Shown here: positions 27,058-37,024 of the stretch, piece after piece
Position numbering within the stretch: position 1 is the first letter of the stretch
Layout of the letters: each line of letters starts with the position of its first letter
Assembly: GCA_947627855.1 (NCBI GenBank)
Contig: CANQXR010000013.1
Location: forward strand, 1 to 57,589
DNA from: an uncultured Clostridia bacterium
GTDB taxonomy: Bacteria; Bacillota; Clostridia; Lachnospirales; CAG-274
Direction: 5' to 3'
DNA length: 57,589 bases
Position numbers and translations under genes: made by a program
Notes under the pieces: generated by a model
What the model was told of the DNA's origin: nothing
The model's database searches: none
What the model saw: only the letters and a program-made list of their open reading frames with translations

Positions 27058-28590
27058 ATGGAAAAATTAAACAGAAATCTTCTGACCAACGGCTTTAAAT
27101 TCAATGCCGATCTGACAATAGGTCAAAGGGAGGTGCTCCCCGAAAAGGTTATACAGTTCGGCGAGGGCAATTTCCTTCGTGCCTTTGTTGATTATATGTT
27201 TGACGCACTTAATGCCGAAGGCAAATTCGGCGGCGGCATAACACTTATTCAGCCTATCCCCGGCGGAGATATGATTCGTGATTTCATTAACGAGCAGGAC
27301 GGGCTTTATACTCTTATCGCAAGAGGACGTGAAAACGGCGAAAAGGTCGTAAGCAAACGCCTTATAACCTCTGTAAACAGATGCATCAACCCCTATGTTG
27401 ACCTTGACACATACAACAAATGCGCAGAAAATCCCGATCTGAGATTTGTTGTTTCAAACACAACAGAAGCAGGTATAGCCTATAAGCCGGAGCCTATGGC
27501 AGACGACAAGCCGCAGGACGCTTTCCCGGCAAAGGTATGCAATTTCTTATATAAGAGATTCAAGGCATTTGACGGCGATGCTTCAAAGGGTCTTGTGTTC
27601 ATACCCTGTGAGCTTATAGACGACAACGGCAAAACACTTAAGAAATATGTTCTTCAGTATGCCGCAGACTGGAGTCTGGGCGATGATTTCACATCATGGG
27701 TAGAAAATGCCTGCATATTCACATCAACCCTTGTTGACAGAATAGTAACGGGATATCCCAGAGATGAGGTTGAAGAGCTTAAGGAAGAATTCGGCTATAT
27801 CGACAATGTTATCGATACAAGCGAAATTTTCCACACATGGGTAATCGAAGGACCCGCCGAGCTTTCGGAAGAGCTGCCCTTTGACAAAATCGGTCTTAAT
27901 GTAATATTCACTCCCGATGTAAAGCCCTACAAGAAGAGAAAGGTACGCATATTGAACGGCGCTCACACCTGCTCAGTTCTCGGCGCTTATCTTTCGGGAC
28001 ATACCTTCGTAGGCGAAATGATGAGCGACAAGGTATTCTATACATATCTTGAAAAGGCTCTCAACGAGGAGGTTATGCCTGCCCTTACAGACCTCGACTA
28101 TGACGATCTCAAGTCATTTACGGACGCTGTTTTCGACAGGTTCCAGAATCCTTACATCAAGCATAAAATACTTGATATATCCCTTAACTCAACAGCAAAA
28201 TTCAAGGCAAGAGTTCTTCCCACAATAAAGGAATATATCGCCCTTAAAGGCAGCCTGCCCAAGATTCTTACATTCTCATTTGCAGCCTATGTAGGCTTCT
28301 ATAACGGCAAGGAAATGCGTGACGGACTTCTTATAGGTCACAGAAACGGCAGCGAAGAATACATAATAAACGATGACAAATCGGCTCTTGAATTTTTCGC
28401 AGACATAAACAATAAATACGACAGAACAACAAAGGAAGGCTGTGAGGCTGTTATAAAGGCAGTATGCGCAAACACAGACTTCTGGGGAGAAGATCTCGGC
28501 AAAATCGACGGCTTTGCAGACGTATGCGCCGACTATCTTTACAGACTGACGACAGGCTCACCGAAAGCAGTTGTTGAAGACCTGATCTGA
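27058..28590 (+). CDS. uxaB: Tagaturonate reductase (altronate oxidoreductase)
   Basis: 510 residues from ATG 27058 (GGAGG at 8 nt). Member of the mannitol dehydrogenase family: the N-terminal nucleotide-binding segment VIQFGEGNFLRAFVDYMFD and the catalytic-domain blocks KKRKVRILNGAHTCSV and LGAYLSGHTFVGEMM are present. It reduces tagaturonate from galacturonate to altronate with NADH. UxaB is preferred to UxuB (fructuronate reductase) because of the next gene, uxaA. It is first in a three-gene operon. Confidence 0.93.
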   Translation: MEKLNRNLLTNGFKFNADLTIGQREVLPEKVIQFGEGNFLRAFVDYMFDALNAEGKFGGGITLIQPIPGGDMIRDFINEQDGLYTLIARGRENGEKVVSKRLITSVNRCINPYVDLDTYNKCAENPDLRFVVSNTTEAGIAYKPEPMADDKPQDAFPAKVCNFLYKRFKAFDGDASKGLVFIPCELIDDNGKTLKKYVLQYAADWSLGDDFTSWVENACIFTSTLVDRIVTGYPRDEVEELKEEFGYIDNVIDTSEIFHTWVIEGPAELSEELPFDKIGLNVIFTPDVKPYKKRKVRILNGAHTCSVLGAYLSGHTFVGEMMSDKVFYTYLEKALNEEVMPALTDLDYDDLKSFTDAVFDRFQNPYIKHKILDISLNSTAKFKARVLPTIKEYIALKGSLPKILTFSFAAYVGFYNGKEMRDGLLIGHRNGSEEYIINDDKSALEFFADINNKYDRTTKEGCEAVIKAVCANTDFWGEDLGKIDGFADVCADYLYRLTTGSPKAVVEDLI

Positions 28591-28611
28591 TTAATTTATG
28601 GGGGTGTGACA

Positions 28612-30093
28612 ATGGAAAAATATATTAAGCTGAATGACAATGACAATGTTGTTGTTGCCATTGCGGATATTTCAAAGGGTGAAACCATCTGCGGCACAAC
28701 AGCCGCCGAGGATATTGCAAGGGGACATAAAATGGCTCTTACCGATATTCCCGTAAACGAAAACATAATAAAATACGGCTATCCCATAGGACACGCCGTT
28801 AAGGAAATAAAGGCGGGAGAATGGGTTCATTCGGAAGGTCCCTCCAACATAAAAACAAACCTTAGCTCTACTCTTGAATATACATATAACCCTAAGCTTA
28901 AGGATATCCCCGTGAGCCGCAGCGACAAATTTATGGGCTATGTAAGGAAAAACGGGGAAGTCGGCATACGCAACGAAATCTGGATCGTAAACACCGTAGG
29001 CTGTGTAAACGGCGTTTCAAACGCTATCGTAGCAGAAGCAAACAAGCGCTTCGGCGGCAGAGTTGACGGAATTTATAACTTTGTTCATCCCTACGGCTGC
29101 TCTCAGCTGGGAGAGGATCACAATAACACACAGAAGCTTCTTGCAGGTATGGTAAGACATCCCAATGCAGCAGGCGTTCTCGTATTAAGTCTTGGCTGCG
29201 AAAACAATAACGTTGAGGAATTCAAGAAGGTTTTGGGAGAATATGACCCCGACAGAGTAAAATTCCTTATCGTGCAGGAGCATGAGGACGAAATAGAAGC
29301 GGCTATGACGGAAATAGAAAAGCTTGTAAAATATGCGGAGGGCTTCAAACAGGAGGAGGTTCCCGTTTCAAAGCTCGTTATAGGGCTTAAGTGCGGCGGC
29401 TCCGATGGACTTTCAGGCATTACGGCAAATCCCCTTATAGGCAGAATTTCCGACATAATGGTAGCTAACGGCGGTAAAACGGTTCTTTCGGAGGTTCCCG
29501 AAATGTTCGGCGCGGAAACTATTCTTATGGACAGATGTCAGACAAGGGAGCTTTTCGATCAGACGGTAGAGCTTGTAAACAACTTCAAGGAATATTTCCT
29601 GAGTCACGGTCAGCCCGTAGGCGAAAATCCCTCGCCGGGCAATAAAAAAGGCGGTATTTCAACACTTGAGGACAAGTCTCTGGGCTGCACTCAGAAGGGC
29701 GGAACCTCAAATGTTCAGGGCGTTCTTAAATATGGCGATAAGGCGACTGCACAGGGTCTTAGCCTTCTTCAGGGACCCGGAAACGATATTGTGGCTATAA
29801 GCGGTATGATGGCAAGCGGCTGTCACCTTATACTCTTCTCAACAGGCAGAGGCACACCCGTAGGCTCTCCCGTTCCGACAGTGAAGATCGCCACAAATTC
29901 ATATCTTGCAGGCAAGAAGCCCAACTGGATCGACTGGAACGCCGGCAGACTTGTTGAAGATAAGGAAATGGACTCATACGCTGAGGAATTCTTTGAATAT
30001 ATCCTCGATGTTGCATCGGACAGAAAGAAAACCAAAAACGAAATCAATGGATACAGGGAAATTGCCATCTTCAAAGACGGCGTAACATTATAA
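28612..30093 (+). CDS. uxaA: Altronate dehydratase
   Basis: 493 residues. Converts altronate to 2-keto-3-deoxygluconate. An N-terminal SAF domain at about 1-95 is followed by the UxaA catalytic domain with YVRKNGEVGIRNEIWIVNTV, the conserved HPYGCSQLGEDH, LGCENNN, and LKCGGSDGLSGITANPL. An in-frame GTG lies 6 nt upstream, but ATG 28612 is better placed after GGGGGTG. It lies 21 nt after uxaB. Confidence 0.95.
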   Translation: MEKYIKLNDNDNVVVAIADISKGETICGTTAAEDIARGHKMALTDIPVNENIIKYGYPIGHAVKEIKAGEWVHSEGPSNIKTNLSSTLEYTYNPKLKDIPVSRSDKFMGYVRKNGEVGIRNEIWIVNTVGCVNGVSNAIVAEANKRFGGRVDGIYNFVHPYGCSQLGEDHNNTQKLLAGMVRHPNAAGVLVLSLGCENNNVEEFKKVLGEYDPDRVKFLIVQEHEDEIEAAMTEIEKLVKYAEGFKQEEVPVSKLVIGLKCGGSDGLSGITANPLIGRISDIMVANGGKTVLSEVPEMFGAETILMDRCQTRELFDQTVELVNNFKEYFLSHGQPVGENPSPGNKKGGISTLEDKSLGCTQKGGTSNVQGVLKYGDKATAQGLSLLQGPGNDIVAISGMMASGCHLILFSTGRGTPVGSPVPTVKIATNSYLAGKKPNWIDWNAGRLVEDKEMDSYAEEFFEYILDVASDRKKTKNEINGYREIAIFKDGVTL

Positions 30094-30111
30094 AAAAGGA
30101 GGCAGTAAACT

Positions 30112-31518
30112 ATGGGATTTATTGATAAGGACTTTTTATTAAAAACAGAAACAGCTAAAAAGTTATTCTTTGACTATGCACAGGGCGAGCCTATATTTGA
30201 CTTCCACTGTCATCTCAATCCTCAGGAAATATATGAAAACAAGACATATAAGTCAATCACTGAGGTATGGCTTGGCGGCGACCACTATAAGTGGCGTGCT
30301 ATGAGATCTCTGGGTGTTCCCGAAGAATACATCACAGGCAAGGAAACAACGGATTTTGAAAAATTTGAAAAATGGGCAGAAACTCTCCAGTATGCCATAG
30401 GAAATCCTCTCTATCACTGGACACACCTTGAGCTTCAGAGATTTTTCGGCATCTATAAGCCTCTTACAAAGGCAAGTGCAAAGGAAATATTTGACGAATG
30501 CAACGCAAAGCTTGCAACAGATGATTTTACCTGCCGCAGACTTGTTGAAAGATCAAATGTTGCCATTGTAAACACAACGGACGACCCGGCGGATTCTCTT
30601 GAATATCACAAGCTTATAAAGGCAGACCCGACAATGAAATTCAAGGTATTCCCCGCTTTCCGTCCCGACAAGGCGTTAAATCTTACGGCTGAAACTTTCC
30701 CTCAGTACATAATCGACCTCGGCAATACAGAAAACACACAAATCAAGACATTTGCCGATCTTAAGGCTGTTCTTGCAAAGAGAGTAGACTTCTTCGATGA
30801 AATGGGATGTACAGCCTCCGACCACGCTTTTACATATGTTCCCTGTGTAAGAGCATCAGAAGCTGAGCTTGACGCAATTCTTGCAAAGGCAGCAGCAGGT
30901 CAGCCCGTAACAAAGGAAGAGCAGGACAAGTACAGAACAGAGCTTATGGTATTCCTCGGCAGCCAGTATTCAAAGAAGGGCTGGGCTATGGAGATCCATA
31001 TGAATATAAAGAGAGACAACAACTCGTTTATGTTTAAGAAGATGGGACCCGATACCGGTTTTGACTGCATTTCCGACTGGTCAAGCGCTGAAGGACTTAC
31101 AAATCTTCTTGACGCTCTCAATGCTGACGGAACTCTTCCCAAAACAATTCTTTTTGCAGGAAATCCCGCAGACAACCAAGTTATAGGAACGATTCTCGGC
31201 TGCTTCCAGTCATCTGACGCAGCTTCAAAGATACAGTTCGGTACGGCATGGTGGTTCAATGACAATATAGACGGTATGGAAGCACAGATTAAGTGCCTCG
31301 GCAACTTAGGCGTACTCGGCAAGTTCATAGGTATGCTTACAGACAGCCGCTCATTCCTGTCATATCCTCGTCATGAGTATTTCCGCCGCATACTCTGCAA
31401 TATAATCGGTCAGTGGATCGAGGACGGCTGGTATGCAGACGATATAGAATTTGCAGGACAGATGGTAAAGGATATCTGCTTCGGCAACGCTCTTAATTAT
31501 TTCAAGCCAAAAATCTGA
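30112..31518 (+). CDS. uxaC: Glucuronate/galacturonate isomerase
   Basis: 468 residues. Interconverts glucuronate and fructuronate, and galacturonate and tagaturonate, the first pathway step. The amidohydrolase-like metal site shows IFDFHCHLNPQEI near residue 30, with VNTTDDPADSLEYH and AMEIHMNIKRDNN later. AAAGGAGG precedes the ATG at 10 nt. It completes the uxaB-uxaA-uxaC operon; kdgK and kdgA, needed for the lower pathway, are not in this window. Transcription probably ends in palindromic element 6. Confidence 0.97.
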   Translation: MGFIDKDFLLKTETAKKLFFDYAQGEPIFDFHCHLNPQEIYENKTYKSITEVWLGGDHYKWRAMRSLGVPEEYITGKETTDFEKFEKWAETLQYAIGNPLYHWTHLELQRFFGIYKPLTKASAKEIFDECNAKLATDDFTCRRLVERSNVAIVNTTDDPADSLEYHKLIKADPTMKFKVFPAFRPDKALNLTAETFPQYIIDLGNTENTQIKTFADLKAVLAKRVDFFDEMGCTASDHAFTYVPCVRASEAELDAILAKAAAGQPVTKEEQDKYRTELMVFLGSQYSKKGWAMEIHMNIKRDNNSFMFKKMGPDTGFDCISDWSSAEGLTNLLDALNADGTLPKTILFAGNPADNQVIGTILGCFQSSDAASKIQFGTAWWFNDNIDGMEAQIKCLGNLGVLGKFIGMLTDSRSFLSYPRHEYFRRILCNIIGQWIEDGWYADDIEFAGQMVKDICFGNALNYFKPKI

Positions 31519-31538
31519 TTGAGTAAGGACAGACACTT

Positions 31539-31757
31539 TCGCCTGCCCCTAAAACCGTCAGGGACGGTTTTAGGGGCAGGCCGCCGGCGCAGCCAAAAAA
31601 AATCAACCCGCCCTCGGGCGGGTTGATTTTTTTTGGCTGCGCCGGCGGGGGCGAGGGGGCGAGGGGCGAAAAATGCGGAAACGGGACCCCGCGGGGGTCC
31701 CGTTTCCGCATTTTTCGCCCCTCGCCCCCTCGCCCGCAACCCGCAGGCTTGTCGGCA
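31539..31757 (+). repeat. Palindromic element 6 (three hairpins)
   Basis: H1: 18-bp arms 31542-31559 / 31563-31580, loop AGG. H2a: 33-bp perfect arms 31581-31613 / 31616-31648, loop TC. H2b: 42-bp perfect arms 31649-31690 / 31694-31735, loop GCG. Tail CCGCAGGCTTGTCGGC. It fills the gap between the convergent uxaC and lgt stops. H2a has A8 and T8 tracts flanking a GC stem, so it includes a two-way terminator. Confidence 0.95.
31593..31636. terminator. Bidirectional terminator inside element 6
   Basis: AACCCGCCC (loop TC) GGGCGGGTT with A8 on the left and T8 on the right after a short TGA/TCA pair. On each strand a GC stem is followed by eight U residues. It serves uxaC on one strand and lgt on the other. 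Confidence 0.8.
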
Positions 31758-31761
31758 ATTT

Positions 31762-32628
31762 TCAGTCTTTTTTTATTTTTATGCAAAGCACAGTTGTCCC
31801 GATTAATACGAAAAAGACAGACAAAACCATAGAAACAGGAAGCCCGAGAAGCTTAAGCTGATCCGTTCGCAAAGACTCTATCCAAAATCTGCCTATGCCA
31901 TAGCCTATAAAATAAAACGCCGTAAATCTGCCCCCGAAATCTCTGCCTTTTCTGCGAAGTATGGCAAGAATAACAAGAAGTCCCAGATTCCACAGGCACT
32001 CATACAGAAATGTGGGATGAACCTGTATGTATGACGTTCCGTTCCAGTCTATTATGGGGTATTGAGCGCCATTATAGACATATACACCCTGCTCCTTAAA
32101 GGCTGTACCTACTGTTTTGACCTGTTCAAGCTTCATTCGCATAGCAAAAAGTCCGTCACAAGCCCTTCCGAAAGCCTCTCTGTTAAAAAAATTTCCCCAT
32201 CTGCCTATTGCCTGCCCAAGAAGCAGACCTCTTACACATATATCGGTGAATTCAAAAAAACCGACTTTTTTAATTCGGGTATATATAAGCACGAATATAA
32301 GCGATCCTATGAGTGCGCCGTATATCTGCAGTCCGCCGTTTCTGAATGCAAAAAAGTCAAGGATAGTAAGGTAAGGATCGAATATAATATAGCCAAGCCT
32401 TGCACATGAAAGAGATATTAAAACACCCGGCAGCATTATGTTATGCACCAAATCAGGGTCATATCCTTTTAATTTAGCGTCATGGAGAGCAAAAGCATAG
32501 CCTGCCATTATAGCAAGGGCAATGCATATTCCATAACAGTATATATCGAAGCCGCCTATTGAAACAGCCACATTCCTTACGTGTTCAATTTTTATTCCCA
32601 AATTATAAAACCATATATCAGGTGCCAT
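31762..32628 (-). CDS. lgt: Prolipoprotein diacylglyceryl transferase
   Basis: 288 residues, about seven membrane spans. Transfers diacylglycerol from phosphatidylglycerol to the Cys of prolipoproteins. The family signature GLLLGQAIGRWGNFFNREAFG region is present at about residue 135, with CARLGYIIF earlier and FLYECLWNLGLL later. It lies downstream of the two M16 peptidases on the same strand. A substrate candidate in the window is the lipoprotein at 17.5-18.1 kb. Confidence 0.96.
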   Translation of the reverse strand: MAPDIWFYNLGIKIEHVRNVAVSIGGFDIYCYGICIALAIMAGYAFALHDAKLKGYDPDLVHNIMLPGVLISLSCARLGYIIFDPYLTILDFFAFRNGGLQIYGALIGSLIFVLIYTRIKKVGFFEFTDICVRGLLLGQAIGRWGNFFNREAFGRACDGLFAMRMKLEQVKTVGTAFKEQGVYVYNGAQYPIIDWNGTSYIQVHPTFLYECLWNLGLLVILAILRRKGRDFGGRFTAFYFIGYGIGRFWIESLRTDQLKLLGLPVSMVLSVFFVLIGTTVLCIKIKKD

Positions 32629-32677
32629 ATTTCCCCCTATGTAAAGGGCATAAGCCCTCTTATATTTTCATTATTTT

Positions 32678-33871
32678 TCAAGGCTCCACAAGACTTACCG
32701 CATAGTTGTCCTCTGAAAACAGAGAGAGCCTGTTTAAAACATCGTCCCTTGTAACTGTCATATATTTGCCGTATACATCGGCAAATTCAATATCCTTGAA
32801 AGCGTAGTCCGTCTGTGCAGCCACAATGCCGTCTATTGAGTTGAAGCCCTTCAGAAAAAGCCCCCTGAGTTTTTTTACGCTTCTTTCAAAGTCGTCATTG
32901 CTTATGCCTTTTTGCTTTATTTCATTTATCCTTTTCATTATACTGTCAAGAACAGCAAAAGCATTGTCCGAAATGCCCGAAAAAATCGCTCCTCCGAAGG
33001 TGCTGCCAAGGAGATATTCCATTGAGAAATCTCTGTCCAGAATGCCCTTTGAATACAGCTCTCCATAAAGCTCGCCGCCCTCGCCTATTATCAGATCCAT
33101 AAGTATCCTTGCCGTACACAGCCTGTGAGCCGGAGAAACCGTGAAGTCATTTTCTCTGAAGCCTATATTGAAAAGTGCCTTTGATATCTCCATATTTACG
33201 TCAATAAGCTTTTTGTCTATTTCGTCTGCGGGCGGCGCAATTTTCATACGCTTTTTGCCCGCCTTAAGGGTTATAAGATCATCTGCAAGATAAAAGGCTT
33301 TTTCAGGCTCTATATCGCCGCAAATGACAAGGGCTGAGTTTTCTCCGCAGTAAAATTTGTGATAACAGTCCATGAGCATATCCCTGTTTATTTTCCCCAA
33401 ATCATCGATTGTGCCTGCAATACTGTTTTTTACGGGATTTTCGGAGTACATAGCTTTTATAAGGTTGAAATAAACCTGCCACCACGGGTCGTCGTCATAC
33501 ATTTTTATTTCTTCCCCTATAATGCCCTTTTCCCTTTCCACGCTCTCATCGGTGAAATATGGATTTGCCGTAAAATCCAAAAGAGTTTTCAGATTTTCCT
33601 CAAATTTGTCACAACAGCTGAAATAGTACGCCGTTGTATTAAAATTAGTGAATGCATTCACATCGGCGCATCGGCTTGAAAAAGCATCAAACACATTCAG
33701 ATTTCTTTGTTCAAAAACCTTATGCTCAAGAAAATGGGCAAGCCCCGGAACAAAGCCCTTTTCGGCGGCTCCGAAATTAACCGAAAACATCGCCTGCTTC
33801 ATCACATAACCCTTTTTATAGATTATATAACACCTTGTCCCGTTTTTCAACCTTCTTTCAAGAATTTTCAT
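32678..33871 (-). CDS. M16 family zinc peptidase, catalytic (YmfH-like)
   Basis: 397 residues. The inverted zinc motif HFLEH lies at about residues 46-50, with a downstream Glu in the EREKGIIGEEIKMYDDDP block, so this subunit can be active. It overlaps its partner gene by 14 bp. Such pairs (YmfF/YmfH in Bacillus) resemble processing peptidases; physiological substrates are not known from sequence. Confidence 0.9.
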   Translation of the reverse strand: MKILERRLKNGTRCYIIYKKGYVMKQAMFSVNFGAAEKGFVPGLAHFLEHKVFEQRNLNVFDAFSSRCADVNAFTNFNTTAYYFSCCDKFEENLKTLLDFTANPYFTDESVEREKGIIGEEIKMYDDDPWWQVYFNLIKAMYSENPVKNSIAGTIDDLGKINRDMLMDCYHKFYCGENSALVICGDIEPEKAFYLADDLITLKAGKKRMKIAPPADEIDKKLIDVNMEISKALFNIGFRENDFTVSPAHRLCTARILMDLIIGEGGELYGELYSKGILDRDFSMEYLLGSTFGGAIFSGISDNAFAVLDSIMKRINEIKQKGISNDDFERSVKKLRGLFLKGFNSIDGIVAAQTDYAFKDIEFADVYGKYMTVTRDDVLNRLSLFSEDNYAVSLVEP

Positions 33872-35090
33872 CGGTGTTTCCTGCCTCTCTCAAAAAGTAT
33901 ATTGTTTCAAAACCTCTGTCTGCAAACGTCTTTCTTATATCCTCATTATTTACCGCCTTTATGCTTCCCACAAGCTCGCCGCTTTCATAGCCGCCGCCCC
34001 ACAATATGCCGTCAAGACAAAGATTCATAATGCTCTGAGGTCTGTCGCCTGTAAGCTCATAATTCTTGATTATATTGTCTTTCGCCGTCTTTATCTCATC
34101 ATCGGAAACCTTCCGGAACTCCGACAATTCCTTTGCCGTCAGGTTCATAACCTTGTCAAGGTTTTTTCCCGAAATACCCGCCTGCAAAATCACTGCGCCC
34201 ATACCCCTCGGAACAGAGGTGGTTATATAATAACACAGCCCCTCCTTTTCACGTATATTTGTAAAAAGTCGGCTGTTTGCGCTTCTGCCTAGAATTTCAT
34301 TGGCGCATACAAGAGTGAAATAATCGCCGTCCATGCGCATTCCGGCGCACAGCTTGCCTTGCGTTACGTCCATATCCTCGATTATCCGTCCGGTTTTGCC
34401 GCTGCCGGCGGCGCTCTCCTTTCCCGGACTATCTTTTCTGCCGCCTATGTCAAATTGCCTTATATATTCCTTTATTTTGCTGTCAAAGCTGCCAACGGCA
34501 ATTATATATATTTCCGACTCCCCTATTATGCGTCTGTAATGTTCAAAAAGCTTTCGGGGAGTTATTCTGTCAATATCCTCCAGATATCCGTCGCCGTATA
34601 TGCCTATGCTTTCTCCCGAAAACATTTCGCTTATGAGCCTGTTTTTTGCGTATTCCCTTTTGTCGTCCTTCATTGCCTTAATGGCAGCTTTAAGCTCTGT
34701 TTTTGCTCTTTCCACATATTCGCTCTTAAAGCCGCCGTTTTCACTGAGAGGACGCAGCATGATCTCCCCTGTCAGATCGACAGCCCTTTTAATGTTGTCA
34801 CCATTGTCAAGAACCTCGAAATAAAAATCCATAAGCTGAATACCGCCCTTTTTCATATTGATTATATCCACTTTTCCGCCGTCAAGCTCATCGGCGGCTC
34901 TGTTTATATCTGTAATTCCGGTGTATTTTTCACACCCTTGCCTTAAAACCGCCGGAATAAGGGCGTTCATGGTGACCTCATCTCTTGACAGCCTTCTCTT
35001 TATAAGCACACTCATACAGCAGACGGAAAATTTATCTGCGGGCAGAAGATAAGCCCTTATGCCCTCGTTTATTTCATATATTTCCAACAA
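33858..35090 (-). CDS. M16 family peptidase-like protein, no zinc motif (YmfF-like)
   Basis: 410 residues. It has the M16 fold signals (EKEGLCYYITTSVPRGMGAVILQAGI, PRKLFEHYRRIIGESEIYIIAVG) but no HxxEH motif, so it is the noncatalytic partner of the next gene. The start is TTG 35090 behind GGGAGG. It lies 10 nt after the sigG fragment, suggesting sigG read-through once served it or that it is now transcribed from the recombinase promoter. Confidence 0.88.
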   Translation of the reverse strand: MLEIYEINEGIRAYLLPADKFSVCCMSVLIKRRLSRDEVTMNALIPAVLRQGCEKYTGITDINRAADELDGGKVDIINMKKGGIQLMDFYFEVLDNGDNIKRAVDLTGEIMLRPLSENGGFKSEYVERAKTELKAAIKAMKDDKREYAKNRLISEMFSGESIGIYGDGYLEDIDRITPRKLFEHYRRIIGESEIYIIAVGSFDSKIKEYIRQFDIGGRKDSPGKESAAGSGKTGRIIEDMDVTQGKLCAGMRMDGDYFTLVCANEILGRSANSRLFTNIREKEGLCYYITTSVPRGMGAVILQAGISGKNLDKVMNLTAKELSEFRKVSDDEIKTAKDNIIKNYELTGDRPQSIMNLCLDGILWGGGYESGELVGSIKAVNNEDIRKTFADRGFETIYFLREAGNTDENS

Positions 35091-35100
35091 AAACGCCTCC

Positions 35101-35597
35101 CTACATATATTTCCTCATATTTTTAAGAGCACTTTTTTCAAGTCTTGAAACCTGCGCCTGACTTATGCCTATTTCCTTTGCAACCTCCATCTGCGTTTTT
35201 CCTCTGAAAAACCTCAGATCTATAATGTGCTTTTCCCTTGGTCCAAGTCTTTTCAGCGCCTCGCTGAGTGCTATGCTTTCCACCCATGTATTGTCGCTGT
35301 TTTTGTCGTCACTTACCTGATCCATTACAAATAAAGCATCTGCCCCGTCATGATAGACAGGCTCAAAAAGAGAAACGGGATCCTGTATTGCGTCCAGAGC
35401 AGTCACCACCTCTGTTTTGTCGGTATTCATTTCCTTTGCTATTTCCTCTATGGTAGGCTCTCTCGAAAGAACATTTGTAAGCCGCTCCCTCGCCTGAAGT
35501 GCCTTATATGCCGTATCCCTCAGAGATCTGCTGACCCTTATGGGGTTATAATCCCTTAAATGCCTTCTTATCTCGCCTATAATCATCGGAATGAAAA
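35101..35597 (-). pseudogene. sigG: 3' part of sporulation sigma factor G
   Basis: About 162 codons that match the C-terminal two thirds of SigG, starting in region 2.4 at PMIIGEIRRHLRDYNPIRVS and continuing through the SigG-specific ALDAIQDPVSLFEPVYHDGA and the region 4 helix-turn-helix KTQMEVAKEIGISQAQVSRL. SigG is the late forespore sigma factor. Roughly the first 100 codons (core-binding and most of region 2) are absent: just before the Pro codon the sequence stops resembling sigG, and 18 nt further is the stop codon of the serine recombinase. An ATG (35597) exists but without a ribosome site. It may be a dead fragment, or one half of a gene split by an excisable element whose other end lies outside this window. 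Confidence 0.88.
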
Positions 35598-35618
35598 TCA
35601 TTTGTAGAAAAAATGTCA
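35585..35618 (-). other. Probable attachment-site junction in sigG
   Basis: Minus-strand sequence passes from the recombinase stop (35616-35618) through about 20 nt of non-sigG DNA into CCGATGATTATAGGCGAG, which encodes PMIIGE of SigG. The crossover core should lie near 35590-35600. The matching second site was not found in the window. Confidence 0.55.
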
Positions 35619-36977
35619 GAAGCAATATTCTATATTTATTTTTTCTCCCGTCAGTGTGATTTTTCTGACAAGGGTGTGTATAATGTTCTGCTGCTCTTTG
35701 GGGCTTAAAAACTCCCATACCTGAGACAGATTTTCCACTGTTTCGTATATCTGCTTTCTTTTGTTATAAACCTTTCTTCCCTCCATATAGCTTTCTGTCT
35801 GCTTTTTTATTTTGTCATATTTTTTCTTTAAATCCTTTATTGCCTCTAAAAGTATTTCATCGTCCTCAGATGAAGCATACAGCTCATAAAGCTTTTTTAT
35901 TTTTTTCTGTATTTCCGCCTCCTGAGCCTTCAGCATATCTCCGGCGGAATCGTCACTGTCCTTTATGCTCCCCTTTTTCAGATCAATGGAAAGCTCAAAC
36001 AAATCATTTATTACTATTCGTTCGACCTCCTCCGCCCATACCTTATCCTGTGAGCAGTTTTCGTCCTTTATGAGGTATGGCTTGGATTTCTGCTGAGAAT
36101 AACACATAAATTTATACCCTGCCTTGCCCCACTTCTTATAGGTCATTTTAGCACCGCATTTTCCGCAGTATACAAGCCCCGTAAGCAGATGCTTTGTTTC
36201 CACACGCTTATTTACGGACCTTTCGTTCATCATATCCATAGCCCTGTAATATGTTTCCTCATCGATTATGGCTTCGTGTCTGCCCTTATATTCCTCTCCT
36301 TTATACACAATATAGCCGCAATTGCTCTTTCTCGTGAGTATCTGATATACAAGCCTGTCATATTTAAGCCCGCACACATTCGCTATCATCTGCGGACTGT
36401 AACCCTCAAGATACATAGAATATATCTTCTTCACCTTTGCCGAATCCCCGTTTGGCACAAGTATGCCAAGCTCTCTGTTGTAGTCATAGCCGAAAGGTAT
36501 TCTTCCGCCGCCCATCCAATAGCCGTTTTTGACCCTCTCTTTCATACCCATACGGGTCCTCATGCGTATATTCTCCCTTTCAAGCTGAGCAAAAGCCGAA
36601 AGTATTCCAAGCATAAGCCGTCCCATAGGCGTACTGGTATCCATTGATTCATTTATGGAAACAAAATCCACCCCATTGGGATTAAAAACGTCCTCGATAA
36701 GATACAGCGTGTCTTTCTGACTTCTTGAAAGCCTGTCAAGCTTATATACAATGCAGTGGGATAATCTGCCCTCTCCCGCTTCAGCTATCAGCCTTTGCAT
36801 TTCCGGTCTTTGTATATTGCTTCCCGACCAGCCGCCGTCTATGAAATATTCATAGTTCTTAATGCCCTTTGCAACACAGTATGCAGTAAGCTGCTCTTTC
36901 TGGGCATCTATTGAATATCCCTCCTCCGCCTGAAAATCAGTTGAAACGCGAATATATATAGCCGCCTTTTTCTTCAA
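35616..36977 (-). CDS. Large serine recombinase
   Basis: 453 residues from TTG 36977, preceded by GGGAGGTG. The resolvase domain opens with AAIYIRVSTDFQAEEGY (nucleophile Ser12) and has KLDRLSRSQKDTLYLIEDVF; a recombinase domain follows (GRIPFGYDYNRELGILVP), then a zinc ribbon (YCGKCGAKM and later Cys residues) and a coiled-coil stretch near 370-430. This is the class that moves integrative elements and the skin-type elements of sporulation genes. Its 3' end lies directly beside the broken sigG gene, which is where such genes sit relative to their attachment site. No other element genes are recognisable to the right apart from one small frame. Confidence 0.95.
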   Translation of the reverse strand: MKKKAAIYIRVSTDFQAEEGYSIDAQKEQLTAYCVAKGIKNYEYFIDGGWSGSNIQRPEMQRLIAEAGEGRLSHCIVYKLDRLSRSQKDTLYLIEDVFNPNGVDFVSINESMDTSTPMGRLMLGILSAFAQLERENIRMRTRMGMKERVKNGYWMGGGRIPFGYDYNRELGILVPNGDSAKVKKIYSMYLEGYSPQMIANVCGLKYDRLVYQILTRKSNCGYIVYKGEEYKGRHEAIIDEETYYRAMDMMNERSVNKRVETKHLLTGLVYCGKCGAKMTYKKWGKAGYKFMCYSQQKSKPYLIKDENCSQDKVWAEEVERIVINDLFELSIDLKKGSIKDSDDSAGDMLKAQEAEIQKKIKKLYELYASSEDDEILLEAIKDLKKKYDKIKKQTESYMEGRKVYNKRKQIYETVENLSQVWEFLSPKEQQNIIHTLVRKITLTGEKINIEYCF

Positions 36978-37024
36978 ATAATCACCTCCCTGAGTAGGAC
37001 GCAGCATGACCCACGTCCATAATA

